From: Streptomyces sp. AJS327 | Lineage (GTDB): Bacteria > Actinomycetota > Actinomycetes > Streptomycetales > Streptomycetaceae | DNA: 64,000 nt | Direction: 5' to 3' | NCBI RefSeq assembly: GCF_013450295.1 | Contig: NZ_SKBR01000002.1 | Coordinates: 823,501 to 887,500 of the forward strand | Part shown: piece after piece, positions 1 to 9,747 of the stretch | Position numbering within the stretch: position 1 is the first letter of the stretch | Layout of the letters: every line of letters begins with the position of its first letter | The notes under the pieces: model-generated | Databases searched by the model: none | What the model saw: the letters and a program-made list of their open reading frames with translations, nothing else | What the model was told of the DNA's origin: nothing | Position numbers and translations under genes: made by a program

Positions 1-2
1 TT

Positions 3-461
3 GCCCTCCGGCTGCTGGAATCGGCCCTGACGACGCGGATTCCGGAGCGTCTCGCCGTCTTCCGGGAGCTGACCGTCCACCTGGGCAGGCGGGACCGCCC
101 CGAGCCGGATCTCCTGCTCGCGTCGGCTGACGCGGACACCGGCCCCCGGGAGACCAGACTCCTCCCCGAGGACGTGGTGCTGGCGGTCGAGGTGGTCTCG
201 GCGGACTCCATGGAGCGGGACCGGGAGCTGAAGCCGCGGAAGTACGCGGCGGCCGGGATCCGGCACTTCTGGCGCGTGGAGGAGGACGGGGGCCTCCCCG
301 TGGTCTACGTCCACGAACTCGATCCCGCCACCGCCGAGTACGCCCTGATGGGCATTCACCGGCGGCAGCTGAGGGTGGACGAGCCCTGCGTCCTCGACAT
401 CGACCTGACGGCGATGGGCCGCCGTAAGTCCCGCCCGGACCGGGAGAGTTCGGCGGACTGA
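3..461 (+). CDS. Uma2 family putative endonuclease (DUF820), 5' truncated
   Basis: The reading frame is open from the left edge, so the N-terminus lies outside the window and about 152 C-terminal residues are visible. The pattern (LLLASADAD, then VVLAVEVVSADS, RDRELKPRKYAAAGI and HFWRVE) is typical of the Uma2/DUF820 PD-(D/E)XK-like family. The EVVS...K-x-x-x-YA core supplies the acidic and lysine residues expected of that fold. Such proteins are abundant in Streptomyces and their biological role is mostly unknown. A perfect terminator hairpin follows the stop codon. The family call is fairly sure; nuclease activity is only inferred from the family. Confidence 0.8.
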   Translation, partial: ALRLLESALTTRIPERLAVFRELTVHLGRRDRPEPDLLLASADADTGPRETRLLPEDVVLAVEVVSADSMERDRELKPRKYAAAGIRHFWRVEEDGGLPVVYVHELDPATAEYALMGIHRRQLRVDEPCVLDIDLTAMGRRKSRPDRESSAD

Positions 462-472
462 AGCCGCTGGAC

Positions 473-506
473 GGCGCGGCCCGGGGCAACGGCCCCGGGC
501 CGCGCC
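473..506 (+). terminator. Perfect 15-bp stem, AACG loop, terminator
   Basis: Bases 473-487 are exactly complementary to 492-506, leaving a four-base loop AACG. The hairpin lies 12 bases after the stop of the Uma2 gene. There is no T-tract, which is usual for streptomycete terminators. It probably isolates the Uma2 gene from the conservon. Confidence 0.8.
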
Positions 507-1240
507 GACGTGCGCGGGCGGGAGCGCGCCTGGAGGGGGCCGTCCCCCGCGGGGCACGGACGGCTCCTCGCACGCTCTCCGGTCGCTGGGAGCCCGGGGC
601 CGGGCGTGGCCGGTGGGCTGGCCGGGTTGGGTGGCGTCGGGCGCGGGGCCCGTCCGCCGGGCCGTGGGCCGGTGGGGGCGGCGCGTCCCCCACCCCAGAG
701 GTCCCCCGGTCCGCGTGCCGCCCGGCGTGTGGGGCGGCGCGCGCCGGGATTCCGTCCGCGCGCGCTCCTCCCGGACCCGGCCGTGCCCCCTCGCCTCGTG
801 GCGCTCCGGGGCGCACCGGCCCGCGTGAGCGCGTGGAGGGCCTCCTTCCCGCCGCGTTCCACGACCGCGCGGGGTGTGTGACGGCACATGGGATGGGGCT
901 TCTCCAGTCGGCTTCCAGCCGTTTTCCGGGGCGGTACCGGGAGGCGCCGTCACCGGTGGGGAGGTTCTTCAACTCCCGTGCGCAGCCGGGGCGATCCGTC
1001 CGAATCGGCCGGATCCGGCGCTCAACACCACATCGGCCAGCGGCATGTGCCGGTTGGGACTTCAGGGCTGATCGGAATTGGTTATGCTGCCTCCGGTTCA
1101 GCGTGCCGATGCGAGTTCCGCAGGTCAGCTCTGTCCAAAGCTGACGGTGACTCATGTCTGCGGGGGAAAGGGGCTGTCGAGCCCCTCGCTGGCACCGAGT
1201 ACCGCAAGTCACAGCTCACACTCATGGTTTGAGGATGCCG
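507..1240. other. Long gene-free stretch upstream of the conservon
   Basis: About 730 bases hold no ORF I would call a gene. The overlapping open frames on both strands (for example around 510-881 and 356-889) have arginine/proline/glycine-rich translations typical of GC shadows. An 8-bp hairpin (671-678 with 687-694) is visible. Base composition becomes less GC-extreme from about 900 onwards, consistent with a promoter region for cvnA. A TATGCT hexamer near 1083 has only a weak partner 16 bases upstream, so no promoter is claimed. Confidence 0.5.
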
Positions 1241-2806
1241 ATGGTTCGTGCTGGATCGTCCCCCGGAGGCCAGCGACCGGCCCCTGTTCCTGGTTGGATA
1301 CTCCCGCCGCTCGCGATGGCCGCCTGCACGGTCGTCGCTGTCGTGCTCGTCTCCTCGGAGGCCCGTCTGGCGGTGCTGATCTGCGGTGCCGTCGGGACGA
1401 TAGCGGTGGCCCTGGTGGCCGCGGAGGCCATCCGCCGCGGGCGGGCGCTCACCGAGCTGCGTCGGCGTACCGAGGAACAGGAAAGCCTGCTGAAGCAGCA
1501 GTTGGTGCAGCAGGAGGCCGAAACGGTACGCCTGGCACGGGAGTTGCTTCCGGCAGCCGTCGCGCGGCTCCAGCAGGGCGAGTTCGCCGAGGACGTGCTC
1601 GTCGGCATCAACGCCAGCGAGCAACTGGCCCCGGACTTCCAGGCGGCGCACGACGCGGTCGTGCGGTCCGTCGTGGAAGCGGTACAGGCGGAGGAGGACC
1701 TGCGCGAGTCGGCGCACCGCGCCTTCGTGAACATCGCCCGCCGCGTCCAGGCGATCGTCCACCAACAGGCCACGGACCTGCGGGAGATGGAGGACCGGCA
1801 CGGTCAGAGCCCCGAGGTCTTCGGTGATCTGCTCCGGCTCGACCACGGCACCGCCCTGATCGGCCGTCTCGCCGACAGCATCGCGGTGCTCGGCGGGGCC
1901 CGTCCCGGCCGTCAGTGGACCAAGTCGGTGCCGCTGTTCAGCGTGATGCGTGGCGCGATGTCGCGGATCATCGACTACCAGCGGGTCGAGCTGCACTCGG
2001 TCTCCGAGGTGGCGGTGGTCGGCCCGGCGGTGGAGCCGCTGATCCACGCGCTCGCCGAGCTGCTGGACAACGCCACCCGGTACTCCCCGCCGCAGGCCCA
2101 GGTCCACCTGACGGCCGTCGAGGTGCAGGCGGGTATCGCCGTCGAGATCGAGGACGGCGGGGTGGGGCTGAGCGAGGAGGCCCGGGCCCGCGCCGAGCGC
2201 ATGCTGCGTGAGGCACAGGCCGGTATCGACCTCAACGACCTCGGTGAGACACCGCGGTTGGGTCTGGCCGTGGTCGGCAGGCTGTCGCAGTCCAACCGCT
2301 TCCAGGTCTCCCTGCGGCCCTCGGCGTACGGTGGCGTCCGCGCGGTGCTGATCGTGCCGCAGGATCTCATCACCACCGGTACCGCCACCGGCCGGGCACA
2401 CGGCATCGGTGCCGCGTCCGGCCCCCGTCCGGCGGCGACCCCCTCGGGGAGCGCCACCGCCTCCAGGACCAGTGCCCCGTCCGCGCGGCAACAGGCCGTG
2501 GCCACCGAGCCGCAGGGCGCTCCCACGAACCACTGGGACGAGGATGAGATTCCCGTCGTACACGAACGCACCGCCCAAGGGCTCCCGCAGCGGCGCCGAC
2601 GTGCACCGTCCTCGGCAGGTGCCGCGGCGAGCGCGCCCGCGCAGGCTGCCCCCGCCCCCCCGGCCCGGACGAGCGCGCCGGAGCCGGATCCCGTTCAACC
2701 CGGCGTGTGGTTGGCCGACTTCCAGAGCGGCCTCGCGGGTGGCGCTCCGGCCGACTCTTCCCGGAACATCAGCGACGATCCGTCAGATAAGGGTGAGCAG
2801 TCGTGA
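1241..2806 (+). CDS. cvnA: Conservon sensor-like histidine kinase (CvnA type)
   Basis: First gene of a four-gene conservon. About 521 residues: two hydrophobic segments near residues 18-65, a coiled-coil-like linker rich in E/Q/R, and a C-terminal HATPase domain with the N-box (ELLDNATRYS) and a DGGVGL G1 box. A disordered, proline/alanine-rich tail ends in an acidic WLADFQSGL stretch. I chose ATG 1241 because GAGG lies six bases upstream; in-frame starts also exist at 1235 and 1154. In S. coelicolor conservon products assemble at the membrane into a complex resembling eukaryotic G-protein-coupled signalling. The stop overlaps cvnB by four bases. Confidence 0.88.
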   Translation: MVRAGSSPGGQRPAPVPGWILPPLAMAACTVVAVVLVSSEARLAVLICGAVGTIAVALVAAEAIRRGRALTELRRRTEEQESLLKQQLVQQEAETVRLARELLPAAVARLQQGEFAEDVLVGINASEQLAPDFQAAHDAVVRSVVEAVQAEEDLRESAHRAFVNIARRVQAIVHQQATDLREMEDRHGQSPEVFGDLLRLDHGTALIGRLADSIAVLGGARPGRQWTKSVPLFSVMRGAMSRIIDYQRVELHSVSEVAVVGPAVEPLIHALAELLDNATRYSPPQAQVHLTAVEVQAGIAVEIEDGGVGLSEEARARAERMLREAQAGIDLNDLGETPRLGLAVVGRLSQSNRFQVSLRPSAYGGVRAVLIVPQDLITTGTATGRAHGIGAASGPRPAATPSGSATASRTSAPSARQQAVATEPQGAPTNHWDEDEIPVVHERTAQGLPQRRRRAPSSAGAAASAPAQAAPAPPARTSAPEPDPVQPGVWLADFQSGLAGGAPADSSRNISDDPSDKGEQS

Positions 2807-3210
2807 TTCAGCATCGGGCCGACATGGACTGGATGCTCAAGGATCTCGCGGAGAGTGTTCCGCAGACCCGCCACGTCGTGGTGCTGTCGGCAGACGGCTT
2901 GCGCATGGCCCAGTACGACACCGACACGGAGGCCGCCGACCGGCTGGCCGCCGCCTGCGCCGGACTCCAGAGTCTGGCGTCCGCCGTGGCCGCGGAGTTC
3001 CCGCACAGCGACGGCCGGATGAGGATGGTCGTCATCGAGGTCAGCGGGGGGTTCTTCTACCTCATGGCCGCGGGCGCCGGAGCTTATCTGGCGGTGCTCG
3101 CCGATGAGGGAGTCGACGCCGGCCTGATGGGCCAGCGGATGCGTGACCTGGTAGCGCGCATCGGCGCCCACCTCAACAGCCCGCCACGGCACGACGGGCA
3201 GGTTACATGA
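2803..3210 (+). CDS. cvnB: Roadblock/LC7 domain protein (CvnB type)
   Basis: 135 residues, almost entirely a Roadblock/LC7 fold: DMDWMLKDLAESVPQTRHVVVLSADGL at the start is the family signature (the N-terminal helix and first strand). Proteins of this type act as regulators of small GTPases, here presumably the CvnD partner. GTG 2803 overlaps the cvnA stop (GTGA), so translation is coupled. The next gene starts inside its stop codon. The function is inferred from the family and conservon order. Confidence 0.9.
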   Translation: MIQHRADMDWMLKDLAESVPQTRHVVVLSADGLRMAQYDTDTEAADRLAAACAGLQSLASAVAAEFPHSDGRMRMVVIEVSGGFFYLMAAGAGAYLAVLADEGVDAGLMGQRMRDLVARIGAHLNSPPRHDGQVT

Positions 3211-3566
3211 GTGGTCCTGACCAAGGGTGGGATGAGGGCAATCCGGAGCGGCTCTATGTGATCACGGGCGGGCGAAGTGGCCCCTCTCAGCAGGGAGCGG
3301 TCGACCTGGTGACGCTCATCGTCGCCAGGTCGGGTCCGCGCCCCGGAGGCCAGCCCGAGCACTCGGCCATTCTGCGGCTGTGCAGCTCCCCGCTCTCCGT
3401 GGCTGAGATCTCCGCGTATCTGGACTTGCCGGTCAGTGTGGTCACCGTGCTGCTCACCGATCTGCTGACCGAGAAACGGGTGGAAGCGCGTGCGCCCATA
3501 CCGGCCGCCAAACTTCCCGACGTCGCACTCATAGAGGCGGTAATGCATGGACTTCAACAACTCTGA
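3207..3566 (+). CDS. cvnC: DUF742 protein (CvnC type)
   Basis: 119 residues with the DUF742 pattern RLYVITGGRSGP near the N-terminus and a winged-helix-like half (ILRLCSSPLSVAEISAYLDLPVSVVTVLLTDLL). ATG 3207 overlaps the cvnB stop by four bases, and cvnD starts inside its 3' end. DUF742 proteins are the third component of conservons. The helix-turn-helix-like half suggests protein or DNA contact, but no direct function can be read from the sequence. Confidence 0.9.
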   Translation: MSGPDQGWDEGNPERLYVITGGRSGPSQQGAVDLVTLIVARSGPRPGGQPEHSAILRLCSSPLSVAEISAYLDLPVSVVTVLLTDLLTEKRVEARAPIPAAKLPDVALIEAVMHGLQQL

Positions 3567-4167
3567 GGCGGTCCCGGGGCCACGTAGCCAGGACGTACTC
3601 CCCGCGTCGGCCTCCTCAGCGGTCAAGATCGTCATTGTCGGTGGGTTCGGCGTCGGCAAGACCACCCTGGTCGGTTCCGTGAGTGAGATCAGGCCACTCA
3701 CCACCGAGGAGACGATGACGCAGGCCGGTGCGGGCGTCGACGACATCAGCGGGATCGAGGGCAAGTCGGCGACCACCGTCGCCATGGACTTCGGCCGCAT
3801 CAGCCTCAACGACGAACTCGTGCTGTACCTGTTCGGCACGCCGGGCCAGCAACGGTTCTGGTTCCTGTGGAACGGCCTGTTCAACGGGGCGCTCGGCGCG
3901 GTGGTGCTGGTCGACACCAGGCGGCTGGAGGTGAGTTTCGACGTGATCGGGCGGCTGGAGGAGCGGCAGGTGCCCTTCGTCGTCGGTATCAACTCCTTCC
4001 CGACCGCCCCCAGTTACGAGGTCGAGGACCTGCGGGCGGCGCTGGACCTGCCCGAGACGGTGCCGATCGTCGACTGTGACGCGCGCAAGCGGGAGTCGAG
4101 CCGCGACGTGCTGCTGACCCTGATGCGCTACCTGCACTCCATGGCGGCCACCACCGAGGCGTCCTGA
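3547..4167 (+). CDS. cvnD: Small GTP/ATP-binding protein of the conservon (CvnD type)
   Basis: 206 residues with a clear P-loop (GGFGVGKTT, residues about 36-44), a switch-like region and a YLFGTPGQQRFWFLW segment matching the DxxGQ motif of Ras/Arf-like GTPases. A GINSF motif stands in for the guanine-specificity NKxD loop. The first 20 bases lie within cvnC, so expression is coupled. In conservon complexes this protein is the nucleotide-dependent switch. No other gene for the system follows. Confidence 0.9.
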   Translation: MDFNNSEAVPGPRSQDVLPASASSAVKIVIVGGFGVGKTTLVGSVSEIRPLTTEETMTQAGAGVDDISGIEGKSATTVAMDFGRISLNDELVLYLFGTPGQQRFWFLWNGLFNGALGAVVLVDTRRLEVSFDVIGRLEERQVPFVVGINSFPTAPSYEVEDLRAALDLPETVPIVDCDARKRESSRDVLLTLMRYLHSMAATTEAS

Positions 4168-4332
4168 CCCCCGGCGTCCACGCGCGCCCCCCACGTCACC
4201 CGCCAGAGTGGCCGTCCGGGACGCCCACCGGGGAAGGAACGGGGAGCGAGCGGGAGTACCGGGGGTGGGACCAGGGTCGGAGCGGGCCGTCGTGCCTCCG
4301 GCCCGGTGGTGGAACCGTGTGGTGGGGGAGAA

Positions 4333-4503
4333 GTGCCCGAACCTGAGTGGTGGCCGCGGGTCGTCCGGGTGGGTACCGCCGTGATCGCCGTGGTCGCGCT
4401 GCTCGTCCTGCTGATCGCGGTGGTCGCGCTGGTCGTGGGCGGTGGCGCCGTGGAGCGGGCGCCGTGGAGCACCAGCTCCCTGGCCCGGACCGCCGGCCGG
4501 TGA
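4333..4503 (+). CDS. Small single-pass membrane protein, unknown
   Basis: 56 residues: a short polar start (PEPEWWPRVVRV), one strong hydrophobic segment rich in V/L/A (about residues 14-38) and a short polar tail. GTG 4333 is preceded by GGTGGGGGAG at suitable spacing; an in-frame ATG at 4306 has a poorer ribosome site. It lies alone between the conservon and dxr. I do not recognise a family; it may be a small membrane protein or spurious. Confidence 0.45.
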   Translation: MPEPEWWPRVVRVGTAVIAVVALLVLLIAVVALVVGGGAVERAPWSTSSLARTAGR

Positions 4504-4563
4504 CGCGCGCCCGGCCGGGGCCTGCCGGCGCCCGCGCCGGACGCGTGGCCCCGTAGCGGCCGG

Positions 4564-4579
4564 ACGCCTTCGAAGGCGT
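4564..4579. repeat. 16-bp perfect palindrome upstream of dxr
   Basis: The bases ACGCCTTC and GAAGGCGT form an uninterrupted palindrome between the small membrane gene and dxr. As RNA it can fold as a short stem with a UUCG-like loop, so it may be a weak terminator. It could also be a protein-binding site. Confidence 0.4.
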
Positions 4580-4704
4580 GCCCGTGAGGTGCGCGCCGAA
4601 CCGGTGCGGCCCGACCGACGCGTGGGCGTGGCCGGGGCGCGCACCCCGGGGCACGGGGGAACGCGCCGTCGGATCCGCTCTCCGCAGCGGCCACAATGGA
4701 GTGC

Positions 4705-5952
4705 ATGACTGACTCCCTCGCAGATCCCCGTCTGCGCCATCCCGCCATGGCGGACGCTCCGAACGGCCCGCGCGACGTCGTCATCCTCGGGTCCACCGGA
4801 TCGATCGGTACCCAGGCGGTCGACGTGGTGCTGGACAACCCCGAGCGCTTCCGCGTCACCGGACTCTCCGCGGGGGGCGGCAACCTGGAGCTGCTGGCCG
4901 GGCAGGCGCACCGCCTCCAGGTCCGCACCGTGGCGGTGGCCCGGGACGACAGAGCGGTGGAGCTGCGGGAGGCGCTGCGGGCCGAGTACGGGGTGGGGGA
5001 GCCCATTCCGGAGGTGCTGGCCGGTCCGGACGCCGCCACCGAACTGGCGGCCAGCGAGTGCCACACGGTGCTCAACGGCATCACCGGGTCGATCGGGCTG
5101 GCGCCGACCCTGGCCGCGCTGCGCGCCGGGCGGATACTGGCGCTGGCCAACAAGGAGTCCCTGATCGTCGGGGGCCCGCTGGTGCGGGAACTGGCCGGTC
5201 CCGGGCAGATCGTGCCGGTCGACTCCGAGCACTCGGCGCTGTTCCAGGCGCTGATGGGCGGCGAGCGGGCGGAGGTGCGCAAGCTGCTGGTGACCGCCTC
5301 GGGTGGGCCGTTCCGCGGCCGGAGCCGGGCCGAGCTGGCCGAGGTGACCCCGCGGGACGCGCTGGCCCACCCGACCTGGACCATGGGCCCCGTCATCACC
5401 GTGAACTCCGCGACCCTGGTCAACAAGGGGCTGGAGGTCATCGAGGCGCACCTGCTCTACGACCTGCCGTTCGAGCGGATCGAGGTGGTGGTGCACCCGC
5501 AGTCGGCCGTGCACTCCATGGTGGAGTTCACCGACGGCTCGACGCTGGCCCAGTGCGGCCCGCCGGACATGCGGCTGCCGATCGCGCTGGGACTGGGCTG
5601 GCCCCGCCGGGTGCCGGACGCCGGGCCGGTGTTCGACTGGTCGAAGGCGATGTCCTGGGACTTCCTCCCGCTCGATCCCGAGGCGTTCCCCGCCGTGCCC
5701 CTGGCCTGCCACGTCGGGGCGCTGGGTGGCACCGCGCCGGCCGTCTTCAACGCGGCCAACGAGGAGTGCGTCGAGGCGTTTCTCGCGGGGAGGCTGCCGT
5801 TCACCGGGATTATGGATACCGTCGCGGCGGTAGTCGAGCAGCACGGCGACGCAGCGGCCGGAACCGACCTGACCCTCGCCTCGGTCCTCGACGCTGAGAG
5901 CTGGGCGCGACGGCGCGCCCGCGAGATGGCGGTAGCGGAGGCACAGGTATGA
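4705..5952 (+). CDS. dxr: 1-deoxy-D-xylulose 5-phosphate reductoisomerase
   Basis: Converts DXP to 2-C-methyl-D-erythritol 4-phosphate with NADPH, the first committed step of the non-mevalonate isoprenoid pathway. The N-terminal nucleotide-binding motif is [10 protein letters not shown]. The metal and substrate residues sit in [10 protein letters not shown] and in [18 protein letters not shown] and HPTWTMGP are family signatures. About 415 residues from ATG 4705, normal for the family; ATG 4696 is also possible. The stop overlaps the start of the site-2 protease by four bases (ATGA), so the two are translationally coupled. ispG lies one gene further on. Confidence 0.95.
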   Translation: MTDSLADPRLRHPAMADAPNGPRDVVILGSTGSIGTQAVDVVLDNPERFRVTGLSAGGGNLELLAGQAHRLQVRTVAVARDDRAVELREALRAEYGVGEPIPEVLAGPDAATELAASECHTVLNGITGSIGLAPTLAALRAGRILALANKESLIVGGPLVRELAGPGQIVPVDSEHSALFQALMGGERAEVRKLLVTASGGPFRGRSRAELAEVTPRDALAHPTWTMGPVITVNSATLVNKGLEVIEAHLLYDLPFERIEVVVHPQSAVHSMVEFTDGSTLAQCGPPDMRLPIALGLGWPRRVPDAGPVFDWSKAMSWDFLPLDPEAFPAVPLACHVGALGGTAPAVFNAANEECVEAFLAGRLPFTGIMDTVAAVVEQHGDAAAGTDLTLASVLDAESWARRRAREMAVAEAQV

Positions 5953-7253
5953 CCACCTTCATGACGATCCTGGGGATAGTCGTCTTCGTGGTGGGGCTGC
6001 TCTTCTCCATCGCCTGGCACGAGCTGGGCCACTTCACCACCGCCCGGATGTTCGGCGTCCGGGTCCCGCAGTTCATGGTCGGCTTCGGGCCGACGGTCTG
6101 GTCGAAGACGCGGGGGGAGACCGAGTACGGGCTGAAGGCGATCCCGCTCGGCGGCTACATCCGCATGATCGGGATGTTCCCCCCGGGGGACGACGGCGCG
6201 ATCCGGAAGCGGTCCTCCTCGCCGTTCCGCGGCATGATCGAGGACGCCAGGGCGGCGGCGTACGAGGAGCTCCAGCCGGGGGACGAGAAACGGCTGCTGT
6301 ACACGCGGGCACCGTGGAAGCGGTTCATCGTGATGTTCGCCGGGCCCTTCATGAACCTCGTCCTGGCCGTCGTGATCTTCGTGACGGTGCTGATGACCTT
6401 CGGTATCAACACCCAGACCACCACCGTCTCGACCGTCTCCCAGTGCGTGATCCCGGCCTCGGCGCAGAGCGACAGCTGCCCCAAGGACGCGGTCGACTCC
6501 CCGGCGAAGGCCGCTGGGCTCAAGCCGGGCGACCGGATCGTGGCCTTCGACGGGCAGCGGGTCGAGGAGTGGGGACAGCTCCAGCAGCACATCAGGGACA
6601 CCACCGGCGCCGCCACGATCACCGTCGAGCGGGACGGCGCGCGGCGGACGCTGCGGGCGGACCTGATCGAGAACAAGGTGGCCAAGTCCGACGGCCGCGG
6701 CGGCTACGTCGACGGCGAGTACGTCACGGCGGGGTTCCTTGGCTTCACCCCGGCCAGCGGCGTCGTACAGCAGAGCTTCCCGCAGGCCACCGAGCGCATG
6801 GGCGACATGATGGTCTCCGGGGTGGAGCACCTGATCGCGCTGCCCTCGAAGGTCCCCGACCTGTGGAACGCCGCCTTCGACGGCGCCGAACGGGAACAGG
6901 ACTCCCCGATGGGCGTGGTGGGCGCCGCCCGGGTCGGGGGCGAGGTGGTCTCGCTGGACATCCCCGCCAGCCAGCGTGTGGCGACGATGCTCTTCCTGGT
7001 CGCCGGGTTCAACCTGTCGCTGTTCCTGTTCAACATGCTGCCCCTGCTCCCGCTGGACGGCGGGCACATGGCGGGCGCCGTCTGGGAGTCGATCCGCCGG
7101 GGCTTCGCGAAGCTGTTCCGGCGGCCGGATCCGGGCCCCTTCGACGTCGCGAAGTTGATGCCGGTGGCCTATGTCGTCGCCGGGGTGTTCATCTGTTTCA
7201 CCCTGCTGGTGCTGGTGGCCGACGTGGTCAACCCGGTCCGGCTCGTGGGGTAG
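5949..7253 (+). CDS. Site-2 (RseP-type) intramembrane zinc metalloprotease
   Basis: 434 residues. The first transmembrane segment carries the zinc motif HELGH. A PDZ domain follows a second membrane segment (core around [16 protein letters not shown]). The C-terminal segment carries LPLDGGH, which supplies the third zinc ligand. Members cleave membrane proteins such as anti-sigma factors after an initial periplasmic cut, releasing regulators. The gene overlaps dxr by four bases, an arrangement common in actinobacteria. A 14-bp hairpin follows the stop. The substrate cannot be deduced here. Confidence 0.93.
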   Translation: MTTFMTILGIVVFVVGLLFSIAWHELGHFTTARMFGVRVPQFMVGFGPTVWSKTRGETEYGLKAIPLGGYIRMIGMFPPGDDGAIRKRSSSPFRGMIEDARAAAYEELQPGDEKRLLYTRAPWKRFIVMFAGPFMNLVLAVVIFVTVLMTFGINTQTTTVSTVSQCVIPASAQSDSCPKDAVDSPAKAAGLKPGDRIVAFDGQRVEEWGQLQQHIRDTTGAATITVERDGARRTLRADLIENKVAKSDGRGGYVDGEYVTAGFLGFTPASGVVQQSFPQATERMGDMMVSGVEHLIALPSKVPDLWNAAFDGAEREQDSPMGVVGAARVGGEVVSLDIPASQRVATMLFLVAGFNLSLFLFNMLPLLPLDGGHMAGAVWESIRRGFAKLFRRPDPGPFDVAKLMPVAYVVAGVFICFTLLVLVADVVNPVRLVG

Positions 7254-7276
7254 CCGCCCGGCGAACCGCACGAGGG

Positions 7277-7310
7277 GTCGCGCCTGGGGACGTTTGTTCC
7301 CAGGCGCGAC
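7277..7310 (+). terminator. 14-bp hairpin after the site-2 protease
   Basis: Bases 7277-7290 pair with 7297-7310 around the loop CGTTTG, with one G-T wobble. It separates the dxr-protease pair from ispG. Confidence 0.75.
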
Positions 7311-7435
7311 GTGTGCTCCGGTTGCCGGGGATTTCTCCGTTCGATGTGCCGAGCGGCCCCGGGGTGCCGTAATCTCGGCTGCCGGAGCCCGTCGATCTCG
7401 GGACCAAGAAATCAGACCATGGGGTTGCTCGCCAG

Positions 7436-8593
7436 ATGACTGCGATTTCGCTGGGAATGCCGGACGTACCCATCAAACTCGCCGAACGTCGCACCAGCCG
7501 GAAGATCCAGGTGGGCCCGGTGGCCGTGGGGGGAGACGCCCCCGTGTCGGTGCAGTCGATGACCACCACGCGCACCTCGGACATCGGCGCCACGCTCCAG
7601 CAGATCGCCGAGCTGACCGCCTCGGGCTGCCAGATCGTCCGCGTCGCCTGCCCGACCCAGGACGACGCCGACGCGCTGTCCACCATCGCCAGGAAGTCAC
7701 AGATCCCGGTGATCGCGGACATCCACTTCCAGCCGAAGTACGTCTTCGCGGCGATCGACGCGGGCTGCGCGGCCGTCCGCGTCAACCCGGGCAACATCAA
7801 GCAGTTCGACGACAAGGTCAAGGAGATCGCCCGCGCCGCGCAGTCCGCGGGCACCCCGATCCGGATCGGCGTCAACGCGGGCTCGCTGGACCGGCGGCTG
7901 CTGGAGAAGTACGGCAAGGCCACCCCGGAGGCGCTGGTCGAGTCGGCGCTGTGGGAGTGCTCGCTCTTCGAGGAGCACGGCTTCCGGGACATCAAGATCT
8001 CCGTGAAGCACAACGACCCGGTCGTCATGGTCAACGCCTACCGCCAGCTGGCCGCCCGGTGCGACTACCCGCTGCACCTGGGCGTCACCGAGGCGGGCCC
8101 GGCCTTCCAGGGCACCATCAAGTCCTCCGTCGCCTTCGGCGCGCTGCTGAGCGAGGGCATCGGCGACACCATCCGCGTCTCCCTCTCGGCCCCGCCGGTC
8201 GAGGAGGTCAAGGTCGGCATCTCGATCCTGGAGTCGCTCGCCCTGCGCCAGCGCCGTCTGGAGATCGTCTCCTGCCCCTCCTGCGGCCGCGCCCAGGTGG
8301 ACGTCTACAAGCTGGCGGACGAGGTCACCGCCGGGCTGGACGGGATGGAGGTGCCGCTCCGGGTCGCGGTCATGGGCTGCGTGGTCAACGGCCCCGGCGA
8401 GGCCCGCGAGGCGGACCTCGGGGTGGCCTCGGGGAACGGCAAGGGCCAGATCTTCGTCAAGGGCGAGGTCATCAAGACCGTTCCGGAGTCGAAGATCGTG
8501 GAGACCCTGATCGACGAGGCGATGAAGATCGCCGAGCAGATGGAGAAGGACGGCGTCGCCTCCGGCGAACCGCAGATCTCCGTCGCCGGCTGA
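7436..8593 (+). CDS. ispG: 4-hydroxy-3-methylbut-2-en-1-yl diphosphate synthase
   Basis: 385 residues. An iron-sulfur enzyme converting MEcPP to HMBPP, the penultimate step of the non-mevalonate pathway, so it belongs functionally with dxr three kilobases upstream. The TIM-barrel part carries [12 protein letters not shown] and ADIHFQ. The cluster cysteines are visible in SCPSCGR and in the [12 protein letters not shown] signature. Length and ends are normal for the family. It has its own upstream gap of about 180 bases after a terminator, and a second terminator follows it. Confidence 0.96.
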   Translation: MTAISLGMPDVPIKLAERRTSRKIQVGPVAVGGDAPVSVQSMTTTRTSDIGATLQQIAELTASGCQIVRVACPTQDDADALSTIARKSQIPVIADIHFQPKYVFAAIDAGCAAVRVNPGNIKQFDDKVKEIARAAQSAGTPIRIGVNAGSLDRRLLEKYGKATPEALVESALWECSLFEEHGFRDIKISVKHNDPVVMVNAYRQLAARCDYPLHLGVTEAGPAFQGTIKSSVAFGALLSEGIGDTIRVSLSAPPVEEVKVGISILESLALRQRRLEIVSCPSCGRAQVDVYKLADEVTAGLDGMEVPLRVAVMGCVVNGPGEAREADLGVASGNGKGQIFVKGEVIKTVPESKIVETLIDEAMKIAEQMEKDGVASGEPQISVAG

Positions 8594-8633
8594 CGACGGC
8601 GCGGCCGCCGCCCGGCCGCCCCGCCCGCACACG

Positions 8634-8669
8634 GTGCCCCCGTCGCCCGGACCTCCGGGCCGGGGGCAC
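8634..8669 (+). terminator. Terminator after ispG
   Basis: Bases 8634-8642 are complementary to 8661-8669, with additional CCCGG/CCGGG pairing inside, and the stem is followed by CTTTGTT. Placed about 40 bases after the ispG stop. Confidence 0.7.
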
Positions 8670-8780
8670 CTTTGTTCCCGGCCGGGGGCGGCCGGGCCGA
8701 GCGGGGGCGGCGCACGGCGCACGGAGGTACAGTGCGAGGGATACCCTCCGCCCCTGGCCGTACGGTGAGGCAGCCGCACG

Positions 8781-9626
8781 TTGTTGACCAGCACCTCCAC
8801 CCGCGTCGTCGAGCCCGCCGAGCTCGACGAGGTCCTCGCGGTACTCCGCCGCGAACCGTTGAACAACGCCTTCGTCGCGGCCCGGGTACAGGTCGCCGGG
8901 CTCGACCCGTGGCGACTCGGCGGCGAGATGTGGGGCTGGTACCAGGACGGCAGGCTGGAGTCCCTGTGCTACGCGGGCGCCAACCTCGTCCCGCTGTGCG
9001 CCGGCCCCGAGGCGGTACTGGCCTTCGCGGAACGCGCCCGGAGGCAGGGGCGGCGCTGCTCGTCCATCGTCGGACCGGCCACCCCCACCGCCGCGCTCTG
9101 GGAGCAGCTGGAGCCCTCCTGGGGCCCGGCGCGCGAGGTCCGCGCCCACCAGCCGCTGATGGTCGCCGACCGGATGCCGTCCTCCGTGACGCCCGACCCC
9201 CTGGTGCGCCGGGTCGGCAAGGGCGAGATGGAGCAGATCCTGCCCGCCTGCGTCGCGATGTTCACCGAGGAGGTCGGGGTCTCGCCGCTCGCCGGGGACG
9301 GCGGGCTGCTCTACCAGGCCCGGGTGGCCGAGCTGGTGGGCGCGGGCCGCGCGTTCGCCCGCTTCGAGGACGGCGCGGTGGTCTTCAAGGCGGAGATCGG
9401 CGCCGCCACCCCGTACGTCTGCCAGATCCAGGGGGTCTGGGTGGCCCCGGAGCGCCGCGGCGAGGGCCTGTCCGAGACGGGGATGGCGGCGGTGCTGCGC
9501 TTCGCGCTGACCGAGGTGTCCCCCCTCGTCAGCCTGTACGTCAACGACTACAACGCCCCCGCGCGGGCGGCCTACCGGCGGGTCGGCTTCCAGGAGGCCG
9601 GGGCGTTCATGAGCGTGTTGTTCTGA
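8781..9626 (+). CDS. GNAT N-acetyltransferase with DUF4081-like N-terminal half
   Basis: 281 residues. The C-terminal half has the acetyl-CoA loop (VWVAPERRGEGLSETGMAAV) and the NDYNAPARAAYRRVGF signature of GNAT enzymes. The N-terminal half (LDEVLAVLRREPLNNAFVAARV) resembles the DUF4081 partner domain. No ATG lies near the start; two tandem TTG codons at 8781 and 8784 are the best candidates. The gene sits between ispG and a second acetyltransferase, an order I recall from other streptomycetes. The substrate is unknown. Confidence 0.85.
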   Translation: MLTSTSTRVVEPAELDEVLAVLRREPLNNAFVAARVQVAGLDPWRLGGEMWGWYQDGRLESLCYAGANLVPLCAGPEAVLAFAERARRQGRRCSSIVGPATPTAALWEQLEPSWGPAREVRAHQPLMVADRMPSSVTPDPLVRRVGKGEMEQILPACVAMFTEEVGVSPLAGDGGLLYQARVAELVGAGRAFARFEDGAVVFKAEIGAATPYVCQIQGVWVAPERRGEGLSETGMAAVLRFALTEVSPLVSLYVNDYNAPARAAYRRVGFQEAGAFMSVLF

Positions 9627-9747
9627 GTCGGGGACCGGTACGCGGATGGCGTGATTCCGCCGCCGGGCCGGACGGGCCGCGGCCCGTGGCGGAACCGCGT
9701 GGCACAGGCGTTAGCGGAGGGGCCCCCGAGCAAGTAGCCTCCCCGCC

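Noticed and set aside
510..881. Plus-strand open frame of 123 codons in the gap after the Uma2 gene
   Set aside because: Proline/arginine/glycine translation without family features or a ribosome site.
3616..5844. Minus-strand open frame of 742 codons across cvnD and dxr
   Set aside because: Spans two real genes and has shadow composition.
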